DNA of 64,000 bases from Chloroflexota bacterium (GTDB taxonomy: Bacteria > Chloroflexota > UBA11872): positions 1-64,000 of the forward strand of contig JAJDZD010000005.1 of assembly GCA_022824865.1 (NCBI GenBank), given 5' to 3'. Shown here piece by piece: positions 1 through 8,797 of the stretch (position 1 is its first letter; each line of letters begins with the position of its first letter). The notes beneath the pieces were generated by a model. That model searched no databases. It was not told where the DNA came from and saw only the letters and a list, made by a program, of their open reading frames with translations. A program made the translations under genes and the position numbers.

Positions 1-1
1 G

Positions 2-307
2 CTCGACATCGAGCGACGATTGACGGCGATTGAGTCCACGCTGCCGACGTTCGCGACGAAAGCGGACATTCACTCGCTGCGAGCCGAGATGCAGGCGATG
101 CGAACTGAGTGGAAGTCTGACCTTGGCGAGCTGCGAGCCGAATTTGGCGAGTTGCGAGCCGAGTTTGGCGACCTGAAGGCCGAACTTCACGCGCGGGAGG
201 CGCGGCTGATCAAGTGGGTTGCCTGGCTGGTGGTGGCCGGCGCGGCGGCCGCGGCTGGGGTTGCGATTGCGGTCAACCAGATCTTTGGTCCTGGGGTCGG
301 GGGCTGA
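2..307 (+). CDS. Small coiled-coil membrane-anchored protein, N-terminus cut by window start
   Basis: The frame is open to the window edge, so the true start probably lies upstream; the first in-window start codon is a TTG at 20. The protein begins with an ATKADIHSLRAEM-type stretch, continues with heptad-like repeats (GELRAEFGELRAEFGDLKAEL) forming a coiled coil, and ends with one hydrophobic segment (about 25 residues, VVAGAAAAAGVAIAV) and a short tail. This coil-plus-C-terminal-anchor plan resembles DUF1640-like small proteins. Function unknown. The C-terminal third is repeated in decayed form near 1.3-1.5 kb, and a related short gene lies at 1657. Confidence 0.6.
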   Translation, partial: LDIERRLTAIESTLPTFATKADIHSLRAEMQAMRTEWKSDLGELRAEFGELRAEFGDLKAELHAREARLIKWVAWLVVAGAAAAAGVAIAVNQIFGPGVGG

Positions 308-415
308 TGTGGACCAAGCGACTTCGAGTTCAGGACACCGGGCGCACGCTTACCGCGGGCATTCCGAAGCGCCGATGCCGACTATCCTTGACCTACGAAC
401 AGCGAGGCATACCTG

Positions 416-652
416 ATGGCGACAACCGTTGACGCGCGGCCCGAGTGGCTGCCCGATGAATACGAACACGTGCAGGTCACGCGCGAAGAAGTGTGGCAGG
501 CGCTTGACCGTGATGCGCGGCGGCTGTTTGGACTGACGGCCGACGAGTTCCTGCGCATCTTCCGCAACCCACCCGAGCAATACCACGGCGACGTGCGGTT
601 CCGCTCGCTGTGTCACGTCGCCGATCTGATTGCCGAGCCGGACGACGTATAG
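416..652 (+). CDS. Small hypothetical protein, possible antitoxin-like partner
   Basis: This 78-residue soluble protein has no signal or membrane segment. A central helical stretch (RRLFGLTADEFLRIF) recalls the 'gl..dEFl..y' pattern in many small antitoxin-like proteins of toxin-antitoxin loci. The downstream gene overlaps it by 23 bases, which implies translational coupling. A toxin-antitoxin-type role is inferred from size, pairing and overlap only; I see no named domain. The start is an ATG. Confidence 0.5.
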   Translation: MATTVDARPEWLPDEYEHVQVTREEVWQALDRDARRLFGLTADEFLRIFRNPPEQYHGDVRFRSLCHVADLIAEPDDV

Positions 653-1232
653 CAGCCGTCGGGCTGCTCGAGACTTTCTGCGCCGTATCCGCGAGGTCTA
701 CAAACTCGTTGCAGACGCGGAGCTCGGCCATGCGTGGCTGGCTGGAGACGTATTGGTGATCGGGCACCGCGTCTCTCACATTTCGCAACATGGTTGGCCG
801 GTTCCACTCGGCAATGGCATGTACCTGAACGTCGAACTTACGCTGGCTGCAAACGAAACCACGGCGCCTCGTTTAGCCACCACGCGCGCCTCGTACACCT
901 ACCAGGCCGGCGAGGGCTTGGACGACCCGCGTCCGCTGTTTACGTACCAGTACGACCGAAATGCTCCGTTCCCTTATCCGCGCTGCCACCTCCACGTGTT
1001 CGCCGCGCCTGACGACTATGTGCAGGAGCGGCCGTTTTCGCGCCTGCATCTCCCGACACGGCGAATCACGCTTGAGCAAATCGTGTGGCACCTGATCCAA
1101 GAGCACCGAGTCGAACCTCGACGAGACGACTGGCAGCAAGTGTTGTGGCGACATGAGGAGTGGTTTCGAACGATTCAGCTGGACAGATCGTGGCCGTACG
1201 ACCGGCCATTTGAGCCACCCTGGATTAGCTGA
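630..1232 (+). CDS. Hypothetical protein with HxH motif, weakly DUF6516/TumE-like
   Basis: The 200-residue product starts at a TTG inside the preceding gene. The middle holds a tyrosine/aspartate-rich strand (FTYQYDRNAPFPY) followed by CHLHVF, an H-x-H arrangement. The general layout of 'YxYDxNAP...HxH' recalls DUF6516 (TumE-type toxins), whose members are encoded next to a small antitoxin. The similarity is by eye and partial, and this protein is longer than typical TumE. It could be the toxin of a two-gene module with the overlapping upstream gene, or an unrelated conserved hypothetical. No membrane segments are evident. Confidence 0.5.
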   Translation: MPSRTTYSSRRAARDFLRRIREVYKLVADAELGHAWLAGDVLVIGHRVSHISQHGWPVPLGNGMYLNVELTLAANETTAPRLATTRASYTYQAGEGLDDPRPLFTYQYDRNAPFPYPRCHLHVFAAPDDYVQERPFSRLHLPTRRITLEQIVWHLIQEHRVEPRRDDWQQVLWRHEEWFRTIQLDRSWPYDRPFEPPWIS

Positions 1233-1481
1233 AGGCGGCAAGAACGGCTGAGCGGTCGCCAAGCGGAGACTCGAATACTTCGACGCGGCAGCGGTGGTGG
1301 CGGACATTCGGGTGGCAGCGTCGGCGGGAAGGCCGACCTGGGGGATATGAAGGCGGACCTGCACGCGCGGGAGGCGCGGCTGATCAAGTGGATTGCGGGA
1401 CTGGTGGTAGCCGGGGCGGCTGCGGCGGCCGGGGTGGCTATTGCCGTGAACCAAATCCTTGCAGCCGGCGTGGGGGGATGA
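1233..1481 (+). pseudogene. Decayed second copy of the coiled-coil membrane protein
   Basis: From about 1323 to the TGA at 1479-1481 the frame reads ...KADLGDMKADLHAREARL, then IKWIAGLVVAGAAAAAGVAI, and ends AVNQILAAGVGG. This nearly repeats the C-terminal half of the protein encoded at 2-307. The N-terminal coiled-coil portion is missing and replaced by glycine-rich unrelated sequence (GGHSGGSVGG). An ATG at 1347 could still give a 44-residue peptide consisting mostly of the membrane anchor. Best read as a truncated duplicate; residual expression cannot be excluded. Confidence 0.6.
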
Positions 1482-1656
1482 TCGAGGCCCACGCAGGACG
1501 CGGCATGGGCTATGGACGCGGCTTCGAAGGGGGCGGCCCCGGTGCGTGCAGCGGGGAAGATTGAGATCCGGACGGCGAATTCGCCGTCAGTCGAGGGGGC
1601 GTCCGCTTGCAACGCTTGTTCTTCAGCCGAACAAGAAGCGGCTTTCGGGGTAACCG

Positions 1657-1854
1657 ATGACCTCTGATCCTGAACGCCTGGAGCGGTTGGAAGGCGCCTA
1701 CGAGCACCTGGCGACGAAGGCGGACCTGAAGGACCTAGAGGTGCGTCTGACGAGCGATCTCCGAAGCCTGGAGACCCGGTTGACGGTACGGCTGATGCTG
1801 GTGGTGAGCCTTGCCGCGGGAGTTGTCGTGGCCGTCGACCGGCTATGGAGTTGA
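1657..1854 (+). CDS. Small coiled-coil protein with C-terminal membrane segment
   Basis: The 65-residue product has the same architecture as the protein at the window start. A short N-terminal helix (PERLERLEGAYEHLATKADL) leads into a coiled coil (KDLEVRLTSDLRSLETRL) and ends with one hydrophobic segment (LMLVVSLAAGVVVAV). The shared ATKADL/LATKADL element links the two families. Function unknown; small tail-anchored proteins of this shape can act as membrane scaffolds, but nothing here shows a partner. Confidence 0.6.
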   Translation: MTSDPERLERLEGAYEHLATKADLKDLEVRLTSDLRSLETRLTVRLMLVVSLAAGVVVAVDRLWS

Positions 1855-2069
1855 GGGACCGTGGGCCGGGGATGGCGGGTGCAGGCAATGATGGCAATGC
1901 AATCAGTGCGTGCTTTGCCGGCATTGCAAGCAAGGCTGGTAGGGGTTTCGGTGGCAGCGACGAGCCGGTGGACAGGGACGGGTAGCGGGGGTTCGACGAG
2001 ATCACCAGGAATGTTGACAGCGGCGCCATGGGCGGCGGGAGCTGGAGGCGTGGGAGGCGCGCGTCGTCC

Positions 2070-5000
2070 TCAGCCGCAGTTGGGGAGGCTGAGTTGTTCG
2101 CGGTCAGCTATGCGCACGCCGGGTGGGATGCAGCCCGAGAGTGGATTGCCGGCCAAGTGGAACGAGGCCAGGTAGTAGCTCAACCTGGCGAGTTCCGGGG
2201 GAATTGGACCCGTGAGTTGGTTGTTGCGGAGGTCCAGGCGCCAGATAACGACAAGTTGGGCCATCTCCCGCGGAATCGTACCGGTCAGTTGGTTGGCGCT
2301 GAGGTCCAGCTGGTCGAGGCTTGTGAGCTTGCCAAGCTGCGCGGGGATAGCCCCGGTCAACCGGTTGGCACCGAGGTAAAGCTCGCGCAGGCTCGCCAAC
2401 TGGCTCAGTTCGGGCGGGATGGGACCTGCTAACTGGTTGGCACCGAGGTCGAGGTGCCAAAGGTTGGCCAATTCACTCAGTTCCGGCGGAACAGGGCCGG
2501 ACAGGCGGTTGCCGCTGAGGTCGAGCCATTCCAGGTACGACAGTTGGCCCAGCCAGGACGGAACCGGGCCGGTGAGTTGATTGCCGCTGAGACGGAGCCC
2601 GTGAAGATTCGCGAGCCGGACCAACTCGGGTGGGATTGGACCGGTCAACTGATTGGCGTTAAGGCTGAGTTGGGTCAAGTTCTCCAGTTGGCTCAACTCG
2701 GACGGGATCGGCCCCGTCAACTGGTTGTTGGTGAGCCCCAGCCACCGCAAGTCCGACAGCTGCGGAAGCCAGAGTGGAATGGGGCCCCTTAGCTGGTTGC
2801 CATAGAGGTCGAGTTGCTTGAGGCGCCCCAAGCGGCCCAATTCGGGCGGGAGTTCCCCCGTCAGTCGATTGTTGCCAAGGATCAGCCCTTGCAGTCGGGA
2901 CAAGTTGCCCAACTCGGATGGGATGGTTCCGGTCAACTGATTGGTCCCCAAGTCAAGCGTCGTCAGATTTCGCAACCGGCCCAGTTCCGGCGGGATTGAT
3001 CCGTGCAACTCGTTGCCTCGGACATGGAGGCCGGTCAGATGCGTCAGCTGGCCGAATTGGGGAGGGATGGTTCCATCCAGATAGTTGTGACGCAGATCCA
3101 ACTTCCGCAGGTGCGGGAGTTCACCAATCTCAGGCGGCAGCACGCTCCACAAACCGCGACCCGGAAGCGCCAAGCCGTGGACACGGAGCGGCGCGCCGCC
3201 CAGTTCAACGCCGTCCCAGGCGGTCACGGGCCTTTCCGTCGTCCAGCCGAGCTTTCCCGCACCGGCCAAAGTCGCCTGGAGAAGCAGGAGAACCTCGCAG
3301 TCAGCAACCAACCCGGCGTTCGCTGCAGGATCGGGGACAGCGACACCCGCGCGACAGCCGGCAACATCGACCGTCCTCGCTGTGTGATGGATGCCCCGCA
3401 CATAGAGTCCGCGGGGAGTGCCGAGTCCGACTAAGAAGCGCTGAGTGTCTCTGTCATCAGGAGCAACGGCGTCGTGTCGGACAAGGATTTGAACGTCGGC
3501 GCCGTCGGGCGTCATGGTGTAGAGGGCAACCCGCTGCGGGCGGTTGAAATCGGTACGCCCGAGGCGGACGACCGTGATCCGCGAACCATCCGGCGACCAC
3601 GTCGCCGCCAGAGGGCCATCTGCCAGCGCGCGAGGCGACCTGCCTACGGCCGACCCGTCGACGTCGACCACGCACACCGATCCGCCGCAGTGGAAGAGGA
3701 TCCTGGATCCGTCCGGCGACCACGCAATCGTTGGGATCCAAGCGTTGGCGGGGTCTGCATCGGGTGAGGCTCGCCAGCCCTCAATCGCGGTAAGACGGCG
3801 CGGGTCGGCGCCGTTTGCCGCGATGGTGTAGAGAGCCACGTCATCGCCATCCGGTCGAGCGAAGGCGAGCCGTTTTCCGTCGGGAGACCACGACGCACTG
3901 CTGACAGCTTCCGACAGCCGGATAAAACCGCCATCGGAAGCCGTGGATACGAGGTGAAGCACGCCTACCCCTCGCAGGCCGCCTCGCCCTCGCCCAGCAG
4001 CGAGCCACTCCCGCTGGTTTGTGACTCCCGTGACGGCGAGCCATCGTCCGTCCGGAGACCAGGCGGGGGTCTGGGCAACCACGAAATCAAACCCACCCGG
4101 AAGAAGCCGCTGGTTAGCGCCGTCAGCCCGCACGACCTGCAAGCGAGCCGACAGTTGCCAAGCCGATGACGCCGGCTCAATGGCTACATAGGCGATGCGG
4201 GTACCGTCAGGCGACCACGACGGATGACTTTCGAAAGCTGGGCTGGCCGTCAGCCGCCGGCGGTTGACACCATCGAGACTAGCGACTACCAGATCCTGCT
4301 GGTCGTCAAAGCTTGATCGGCGCGCCCCGGTCCCCGGCCGTGGAAACTCACAGGTGGCGTACACGAAGTCCACGCCATTCGGGGCGACATGGAACGCTGT
4401 CTCGCCGTATTCAATCCAACTTGGTCGGCGCTCAGTCCCGGGATCCGTGATGGGCCGCAGGCGGCTCCCATCAGCCGCCGCGGCGTACAGCTCAGCGTCA
4501 TGGCTGAAGATGACCTCCGCACCGTTGGCCCTCCATTGCGCGAGGTTCGCCGTCCGCAGGCTGGACCCAAATGACCCCGTGCAAGGCGTCGGCAACGGCG
4601 AACTTCCTGGCGCCGATTCCTGATGACCGGTCACCGCTTGCTTCGGCGCTTCCGGCAGCGCCAAAGGTTGCCCGTCGAAGGCCCAGGCGAAGAGGGCGCG
4701 GACATCCTGGCGATGGTCGCGCTGGCAGGCGGCTTCGGCGGCGGGGCCGGGGCCGAAGGTGCGTTGGTAGATCTGGACGTTGCCGGTGTTGCCGAGGTGG
4801 GCTTCGACGATGTCGTTGAGGTCGACGCAGGTGGAGGGCCAGGGGGTGGGGGCGATGGGGCCGGCGGATTCAGCATCGAAGGCCCAGGCGAAGACAGCAC
4901 GGATGTCGTTGCGATGGTCGGACTGGCAGGCGGCTTCGGCACCCGCATCAAAGGTGCGCTGGTAGATGCCAACGTTGCCGTGGTTGCCGAGGTGAGCTTC

Positions 5001-5108
5001 GACGATGTCGTTGAGATCCACGCAGGCGGTGGGCCACTGGGCCAGGGCGGGCGAGGCGAAGGCGAGGGAAGCCACGAGAGCCACGACCAGGACGCGCAGG
5101 AAGCGCAT
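2070..5108 (-). CDS. Secreted protein: duplicated CVDLNDIVEAHLGN module, TolB-like propeller, 14 leucine-rich repeats
   Basis: I place the start at the ATG at 5108 (MRFLRVLVV...), which gives a clean Sec signal peptide ending ASPALA-Q and an AGGTAG ribosome site; product about 1012 residues. After the signal come two ~55-residue copies of a module (CVDLNDIVEAHLGN ... AEAACQ.DHR ... FAWAFD), each with two cysteines. Residues about 170-540 contain repeated WSPDG(T/K/S)R strands typical of PD40/TolB-like beta-propellers. Residues about 670-1010 hold 14 plant-type leucine-rich repeats of ~24 residues (LxxLDLxxNQLTGPIPxEL). The protein is probably extracellular and binds ligands or other proteins. 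The upstream gene on the same strand encodes a sister protein with the same N-terminus 75 bases away. Such repeats are common in symbiont effector-like proteins; a host role is inference. Confidence 0.85.
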   Translation of the reverse strand: MRFLRVLVVALVASLAFASPALAQWPTACVDLNDIVEAHLGNHGNVGIYQRTFDAGAEAACQSDHRNDIRAVFAWAFDAESAGPIAPTPWPSTCVDLNDIVEAHLGNTGNVQIYQRTFGPGPAAEAACQRDHRQDVRALFAWAFDGQPLALPEAPKQAVTGHQESAPGSSPLPTPCTGSFGSSLRTANLAQWRANGAEVIFSHDAELYAAAADGSRLRPITDPGTERRPSWIEYGETAFHVAPNGVDFVYATCEFPRPGTGARRSSFDDQQDLVVASLDGVNRRRLTASPAFESHPSWSPDGTRIAYVAIEPASSAWQLSARLQVVRADGANQRLLPGGFDFVVAQTPAWSPDGRWLAVTGVTNQREWLAAGRGRGGLRGVGVLHLVSTASDGGFIRLSEAVSSASWSPDGKRLAFARPDGDDVALYTIAANGADPRRLTAIEGWRASPDADPANAWIPTIAWSPDGSRILFHCGGSVCVVDVDGSAVGRSPRALADGPLAATWSPDGSRITVVRLGRTDFNRPQRVALYTMTPDGADVQILVRHDAVAPDDRDTQRFLVGLGTPRGLYVRGIHHTARTVDVAGCRAGVAVPDPAANAGLVADCEVLLLLQATLAGAGKLGWTTERPVTAWDGVELGGAPLRVHGLALPGRGLWSVLPPEIGELPHLRKLDLRHNYLDGTIPPQFGQLTHLTGLHVRGNELHGSIPPELGRLRNLTTLDLGTNQLTGTIPSELGNLSRLQGLILGNNRLTGELPPELGRLGRLKQLDLYGNQLRGPIPLWLPQLSDLRWLGLTNNQLTGPIPSELSQLENLTQLSLNANQLTGPIPPELVRLANLHGLRLSGNQLTGPVPSWLGQLSYLEWLDLSGNRLSGPVPPELSELANLWHLDLGANQLAGPIPPELSQLASLRELYLGANRLTGAIPAQLGKLTSLDQLDLSANQLTGTIPREMAQLVVIWRLDLRNNQLTGPIPPELARLSYYLASFHLAGNPLSGCIPPGVRIADREQLSLPNCG
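4674..5053. repeat. Direct repeat copy A (coding for the shared N-terminal module)
   Basis: This ~380-base stretch in the LRR gene matches 7566-7945 in the RCC1 gene at a constant offset of 2892 bases with no insertion or deletion visible, and with very high identity by eye. The flanking signal-peptide and downstream repeat regions diverge. This suggests recent duplication or gene conversion of the module. Confidence 0.75.
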
Positions 5109-5183
5109 GGGTCTACCTGGAATCACCGACGCCGCAACAGTCGACGCAGGCAATTGCGCCGTACGTATGCGTGGACCCACACG

Positions 5184-8021
5184 TCATGCCGGCGGAGTGG
5201 TACGACCGTCGTTGTAGCCCCAGCACTCGGCGGTACCGTCAGGTCGCAGGCCGCAGCTCGAGCTTTCGCCAAGAACGACGGAGGTAAATGCGCCGGGCGG
5301 GGGCGATGACTGACCCTGGTCGTCAAGTCCCCAGCAGGAGATGGCGCCGTCCGAGCGAACGCCGCAAGTGTGGCGTTCGCCGGCACCGACGGCCGTAAAG
5401 GTGCCGGCAGGCGGAGCCGCCTGGGCGTAGGCATTCGATCCCCAGCAGAGCGCGGCACCGTCCACCCGTATCGCGCAGGTGTGCTCACGGCCCGCGCTCA
5501 GGGTCGCAAAGGTTCCGGGCGGGGCTTGTGACTTGCCGTCGGCGCTATCACCCCAGCAGGCCAGCGCGCCGCCAGTACGGATTCCGCAGGCGTGGTATTC
5601 GCCCTTGCTGATGGACGTGAACGTGCCGGGGGCCGGTGAGCCTCGCCCGCGCAGATTGTCGCCCCAACACGCAATGGCCCCATTGGTGCGTAGGCCGCAG
5701 CTGTCGCCGACAAAGGAGCCGGCGACTCCCACGGAGATGAACGCGCCCTCAGGCGGCGAGGCCTGGCCGTCGTCGTCGTCGCCCCAGCAGGCGATCGAAC
5801 CGTCGTGTCGAATGCCGCATCCGTGGTATCGACCAAAGCTCACGGAGGTGAAGGCGCCGGCGGTCGGTTGAGCCGCACCATAGACGCGCCGCCCCCAGCA
5901 GAGGAGGACGGCATCCGATCGGAGGCCGCAGGTGTGGGCGTTGCCGGCGCTGATCGCGACAAAGGGGTCCGGCGGCGCGTCGATCTGACCGTACTCGTTC
6001 GATCCCCAGCAGGCGGCCGACCCGTCGGCACGAAGTCCGCACGTGTGGTTGACACCAGCACTGACCGAAGCAAAGACGCCGCCCGGCGGCGACGCCTGGC
6101 CTTCGGCGTTGTAGCCCCAGCATTCGACGGCGCCACCGGTTCGAACGCCACAGGTGTGTCCGCGGCCCGCGCTGACCGCAGCGAAGGCGCCCGGGGGAGG
6201 GTTGATCTGACTGAAGTCCTGGCCGAGCAATCGCTCGAAGCCCCAGCAGGCCAGGGTTGCATCAGTTCGAAGTCCGCAGACGTGGCTGTCACCGGCGCTG
6301 AGCGCGGCGAACGCGCCGGGGGGCGGCTGCATGGTCTGCCCGTGAGGATCCTGTCCCCAGCAGACGACGGAACCGTTGGGACGCAGGCCGCAGGTGCCAT
6401 ACCCACCGGCGCTGACCGCGGCAAATGCACCGCCCGGAGGGTTCGATGCGCCAAGGGCATCCGATCCCCAGCAGGCAACGCTGCCATCCGGGCGCACGCC
6501 ACAGCCGTGGCTCCCACCCGCGCTGATTGACGCGAAGACCCCGGGAGCGGGCCTGTACTGGCCGACGTTGACGTCTGTCGACCAGCAGGCGAGGGAGCCG
6601 TTGGTCTTGATCGCGCAGGTTCCAAAGCGGCTTTCGCTGACGGCGATGTATCGGCCGGGAGGCGAGAACGGCTCGTGGCCAAGGCCATCTCCCCAGCAGC
6701 TGACGCTCCCGTCGTGCCGCACCCCGCACACGCGGTCCTCACTGGCGCTCAAGGATGCGAAGGCACCGGGAGGCGGTGTCGTGCGGCCGTCGTCGTAGCC
6801 CCAGCAGGCGACTTGCCCGCCGACCCGGAGTCCGCAGGTGTGGTCGTCGCCCGCGCTGACCGACTGGAAGGCGCCGGATTGCGGCGCCGACTCACCCTCG
6901 GCGTTGGATCCTCGGCACTCAACGGTGTTGTCCGTTCGGACGCCACACACGTGGTATTCGCCGATGCTCACGGACCGAAAGGTACCGGGCATCGTGCCTA
7001 CGCCGATTGTGGTTTCCCAGCAGACAATGGCTCCATCGGTGCGCACCCCGCAGGCTGCCGACAGGGCAACGCTGACTGAAATAAATGTCCCGGCAGGCGG
7101 GGGTTCTCGGGATTCGTCGTACCCCCAGCAAGCGAGGGTCCCATTGGTGCGCAGGCCGCACGTGGTGAGGCTTCCAGCGCTGACAGTCGAGAATGTGCCG
7201 GGCGGCGCCGCGGCCTGGCCGACGTGGTTGCTGCCCCAACAGGCGACGGTGCCGTCCGTGCGCACACCGCACGAATGGGAACTCCCGGCGCTGACCGACT
7301 GGAAGGCTCCCGCCGGCGGTTGTGACTGACCCCAGGAGTCCGCGCCCCAACAGGCGACGGCGCCATCCGTGCGAACGCCACAGCTGTGCTGTTCACCGGC
7401 GCTGATGTGGCTAAACGTCCCCGCCGGGGCGACAGTCTGGCCGAAATAGGTTCCAAAGCCGTTGGTGTTGTTGCCCCAGCAGGCGACGGTGCCGTTGGCG
7501 CGGATGCCGCAGGTGTGGCGGGCGCCGGCGTCGACGGCGAGCCAGCGGGTGGCGGGTTGGGGGCCGTCGAAGGCCCAGGCGAAGAGGCTGCGGACGTCCT
7601 CCCGGTGGTCGCGCTGGCAGGCGGCCTCGGCGGCGGGGCCTGAGCCGAAGGCGCGCTGGTAGATCTGCACGTTGCCGGTGTTGCCGAGGTGGGCTTCGAC
7701 GATGTCGTTGAGGGCGACGCAGGTGGAGGGCCAGGGGGTGGGGGCGAGGGGGCCGGCGGTTTCGGCATCGAAGGCCCAGGCGAAGACGGCGCGGACATCG
7801 TCGCGATGGTCGGCCTGGCAGGCGGCTTCGGCACCAGCATCGAAGGTGCGCTGGTAGATGCCGACGTTGCCGTGGTTGCCGAGGTGAGCTTCGACGATGT
7901 CGTTGAGGTCAACGCAGGCGGTGGGCCACTGGGCGAGGGCGGGGGTGGCGACGGCGAGGGCGAGGGCGAGGGCGACGATCGGGACGCGAAGATGGCGTAT
8001 CCAGGCCATGCCAGCGGACAT
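5184..8021 (-). CDS. Secreted RCC1-repeat protein with duplicated CVDLNDIVEAHLGN module
   Basis: The ATG at 8021 (MSAGMAWIRHLRV) follows an AGGTAGG ribosome site and gives a Sec signal ending ATPALA-Q; a TTG at 8045 would add 8 residues. The product is about 945 residues. The first ~130 mature residues are two copies of the module also found in the next gene downstream. The rest is about 21 repeats of ~37 residues of the form 'SAGxxHTCGVRTDGAVACWG', i.e. RCC1-type beta-propeller repeats, probably three seven-bladed propellers. Each repeat carries two regularly spaced cysteines, which suits an oxidising extracellular location with disulfides. It is likely co-transcribed with the LRR protein gene 75 bases downstream. 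Ligand unknown. Confidence 0.85.
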   Translation of the reverse strand: MSAGMAWIRHLRVPIVALALALAVATPALAQWPTACVDLNDIVEAHLGNHGNVGIYQRTFDAGAEAACQADHRDDVRAVFAWAFDAETAGPLAPTPWPSTCVALNDIVEAHLGNTGNVQIYQRAFGSGPAAEAACQRDHREDVRSLFAWAFDGPQPATRWLAVDAGARHTCGIRANGTVACWGNNTNGFGTYFGQTVAPAGTFSHISAGEQHSCGVRTDGAVACWGADSWGQSQPPAGAFQSVSAGSSHSCGVRTDGTVACWGSNHVGQAAAPPGTFSTVSAGSLTTCGLRTNGTLACWGYDESREPPPAGTFISVSVALSAACGVRTDGAIVCWETTIGVGTMPGTFRSVSIGEYHVCGVRTDNTVECRGSNAEGESAPQSGAFQSVSAGDDHTCGLRVGGQVACWGYDDGRTTPPPGAFASLSASEDRVCGVRHDGSVSCWGDGLGHEPFSPPGRYIAVSESRFGTCAIKTNGSLACWSTDVNVGQYRPAPGVFASISAGGSHGCGVRPDGSVACWGSDALGASNPPGGAFAAVSAGGYGTCGLRPNGSVVCWGQDPHGQTMQPPPGAFAALSAGDSHVCGLRTDATLACWGFERLLGQDFSQINPPPGAFAAVSAGRGHTCGVRTGGAVECWGYNAEGQASPPGGVFASVSAGVNHTCGLRADGSAACWGSNEYGQIDAPPDPFVAISAGNAHTCGLRSDAVLLCWGRRVYGAAQPTAGAFTSVSFGRYHGCGIRHDGSIACWGDDDDGQASPPEGAFISVGVAGSFVGDSCGLRTNGAIACWGDNLRGRGSPAPGTFTSISKGEYHACGIRTGGALACWGDSADGKSQAPPGTFATLSAGREHTCAIRVDGAALCWGSNAYAQAAPPAGTFTAVGAGERHTCGVRSDGAISCWGLDDQGQSSPPPGAFTSVVLGESSSCGLRPDGTAECWGYNDGRTTPPA
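7566..7945. repeat. Direct repeat copy B (coding for the shared N-terminal module)
   Basis: Partner of 4674-5053; it encodes the duplicated CVDLNDIVEAHLGN module in the RCC1-repeat protein. Within each copy the module itself is doubled, so four related ~165-base units exist in the window. Confidence 0.75.
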
Positions 8022-8045
8022 GGCCGGTTGCCTACCTGCGGACAA

Positions 8046-8612
8046 ACGACTGCCCTTCGCTCAGTCAGCGATTGGGGGATGACGATATCAGTGAGGAAGG
8101 GGAGAGGGCAGAGGGTAGAGGAGTGAGAGTCGGAGTCGGAGTCGGAGGTTGGGAGCACCTGGTTGGGCTGGGTTATCGGGCGAGCTTGGGTGTGGTCGGG
8201 TGGTTGGGTGCTGATGGGTCCCCCCTTCGGCAGGCTCAGGGCAGGCCCATCACGACGGGAATGGAGACGACGCAGCCGTATGCCGAGCGGTTGGGGGCGG
8301 AAGAGGACGGTTCGCACACCGCCCCTGGCAGTCCGGATATCGGGATGACGCCGGGATGTCCCGGGCATCGTGTGGATGCTGCACCATCCGGTGGGCCGTG
8401 GCGTGCGTGCCTGCGCCTGTAACCCGGGTCCTACGTGGCCTGCGCTGCGTTCGGCGGGGGATCTGATTCTGGGTTCCGCATGTCCGCTCTCGCAGTCGGA
8501 CACCCTCAATTCCACTTGAGGAATCCCCGGCTGCCACGCCGCATGGACCACTGGTCCCCCAACGTCGGGCTAAGCTGGCCCATGGCGCGTGAACCTGGAG
8601 GGTGAGGCAGAA
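8046..8612. other. Gene-poor spacer with purine-rich and hexamer-repeat sequence
   Basis: I see no convincing gene here. Around 8090-8160 the sequence is purine-rich, with three tandem GTCGGA-like hexamers. A similar degenerate purine-rich stretch followed by GGCTGGGTT occurs at about 10850-10925. The spacer must hold the promoter of the leftward RCC1/LRR pair, but I could not pick a clear -35/-10. Confidence 0.5.
8213..8251. repeat. REP-like palindrome (GATGGG...CCTTCGGCAGGCTCAGGG...CCCATC)
   Basis: The element has outer inverted arms GATGGG/CCCATC and inner CCCT/AGGG arms around the core CTTCGGCAGGCTCAGGGCAG. Short palindromes with this 'CTTCGRCAGGCTCAGG' core are known as interspersed extragenic repeats in many high-GC genomes. 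It lies in a non-coding spacer. Confidence 0.55.
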
Positions 8613-8614
8613 CC

Positions 8615-8797
8615 GTGGGCGTCGACGGTGGGGACAGTCGACCACGGGCGAAGCGACCATCCCGACGACGCGTATTGATGCTGCTCCTGTCCGGTGGTGT
8701 CTTCGTTTCGTTGTTCGGGAACTGTGGGGGCGAACGGCCGGTCGGTGGGTTCAAATTTCCCAACACGGACAAAATGGCCGGCTCCGGGTCGCGTTGA
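8615..8797 (+). CDS. Possible small lipoprotein or remnant of a binding-protein signal peptide
   Basis: A 60-residue frame starts with GTG after a GAGG site. It has RRR followed by a hydrophobic stretch (VLMLLLSGGVFVSLFG) and then NCGGE, resembling a Tat/lipoprotein signal with a lipobox-like cysteine, then a short tail. It resembles the signal peptides of the binding proteins at 9.2 and 30.3 kb. It may be a truncated leftover of such a gene or a chance frame. Confidence 0.3.
   Translation: MGVDGGDSRPRAKRPSRRRVLMLLLSGGVFVSLFGNCGGERPVGGFKFPNTDKMAGSGSR

Noticed and set aside
2100-3110. Regular ~72-base periodicity resembling a repeat array or CRISPR
   Set aside because: The period equals 24 codons and reflects leucine-rich repeats; copies are diverged with no constant repeat and unique spacer structure.
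5190-7500. Regular ~110-base periodicity
   Set aside because: Explained by RCC1 protein repeats, not by a DNA-level array.
6998-8551. Leftward 517-codon frame over the RCC1 gene
   Set aside because: Ser/Pro-rich alternative-frame translation of the repeat gene, low complexity only.
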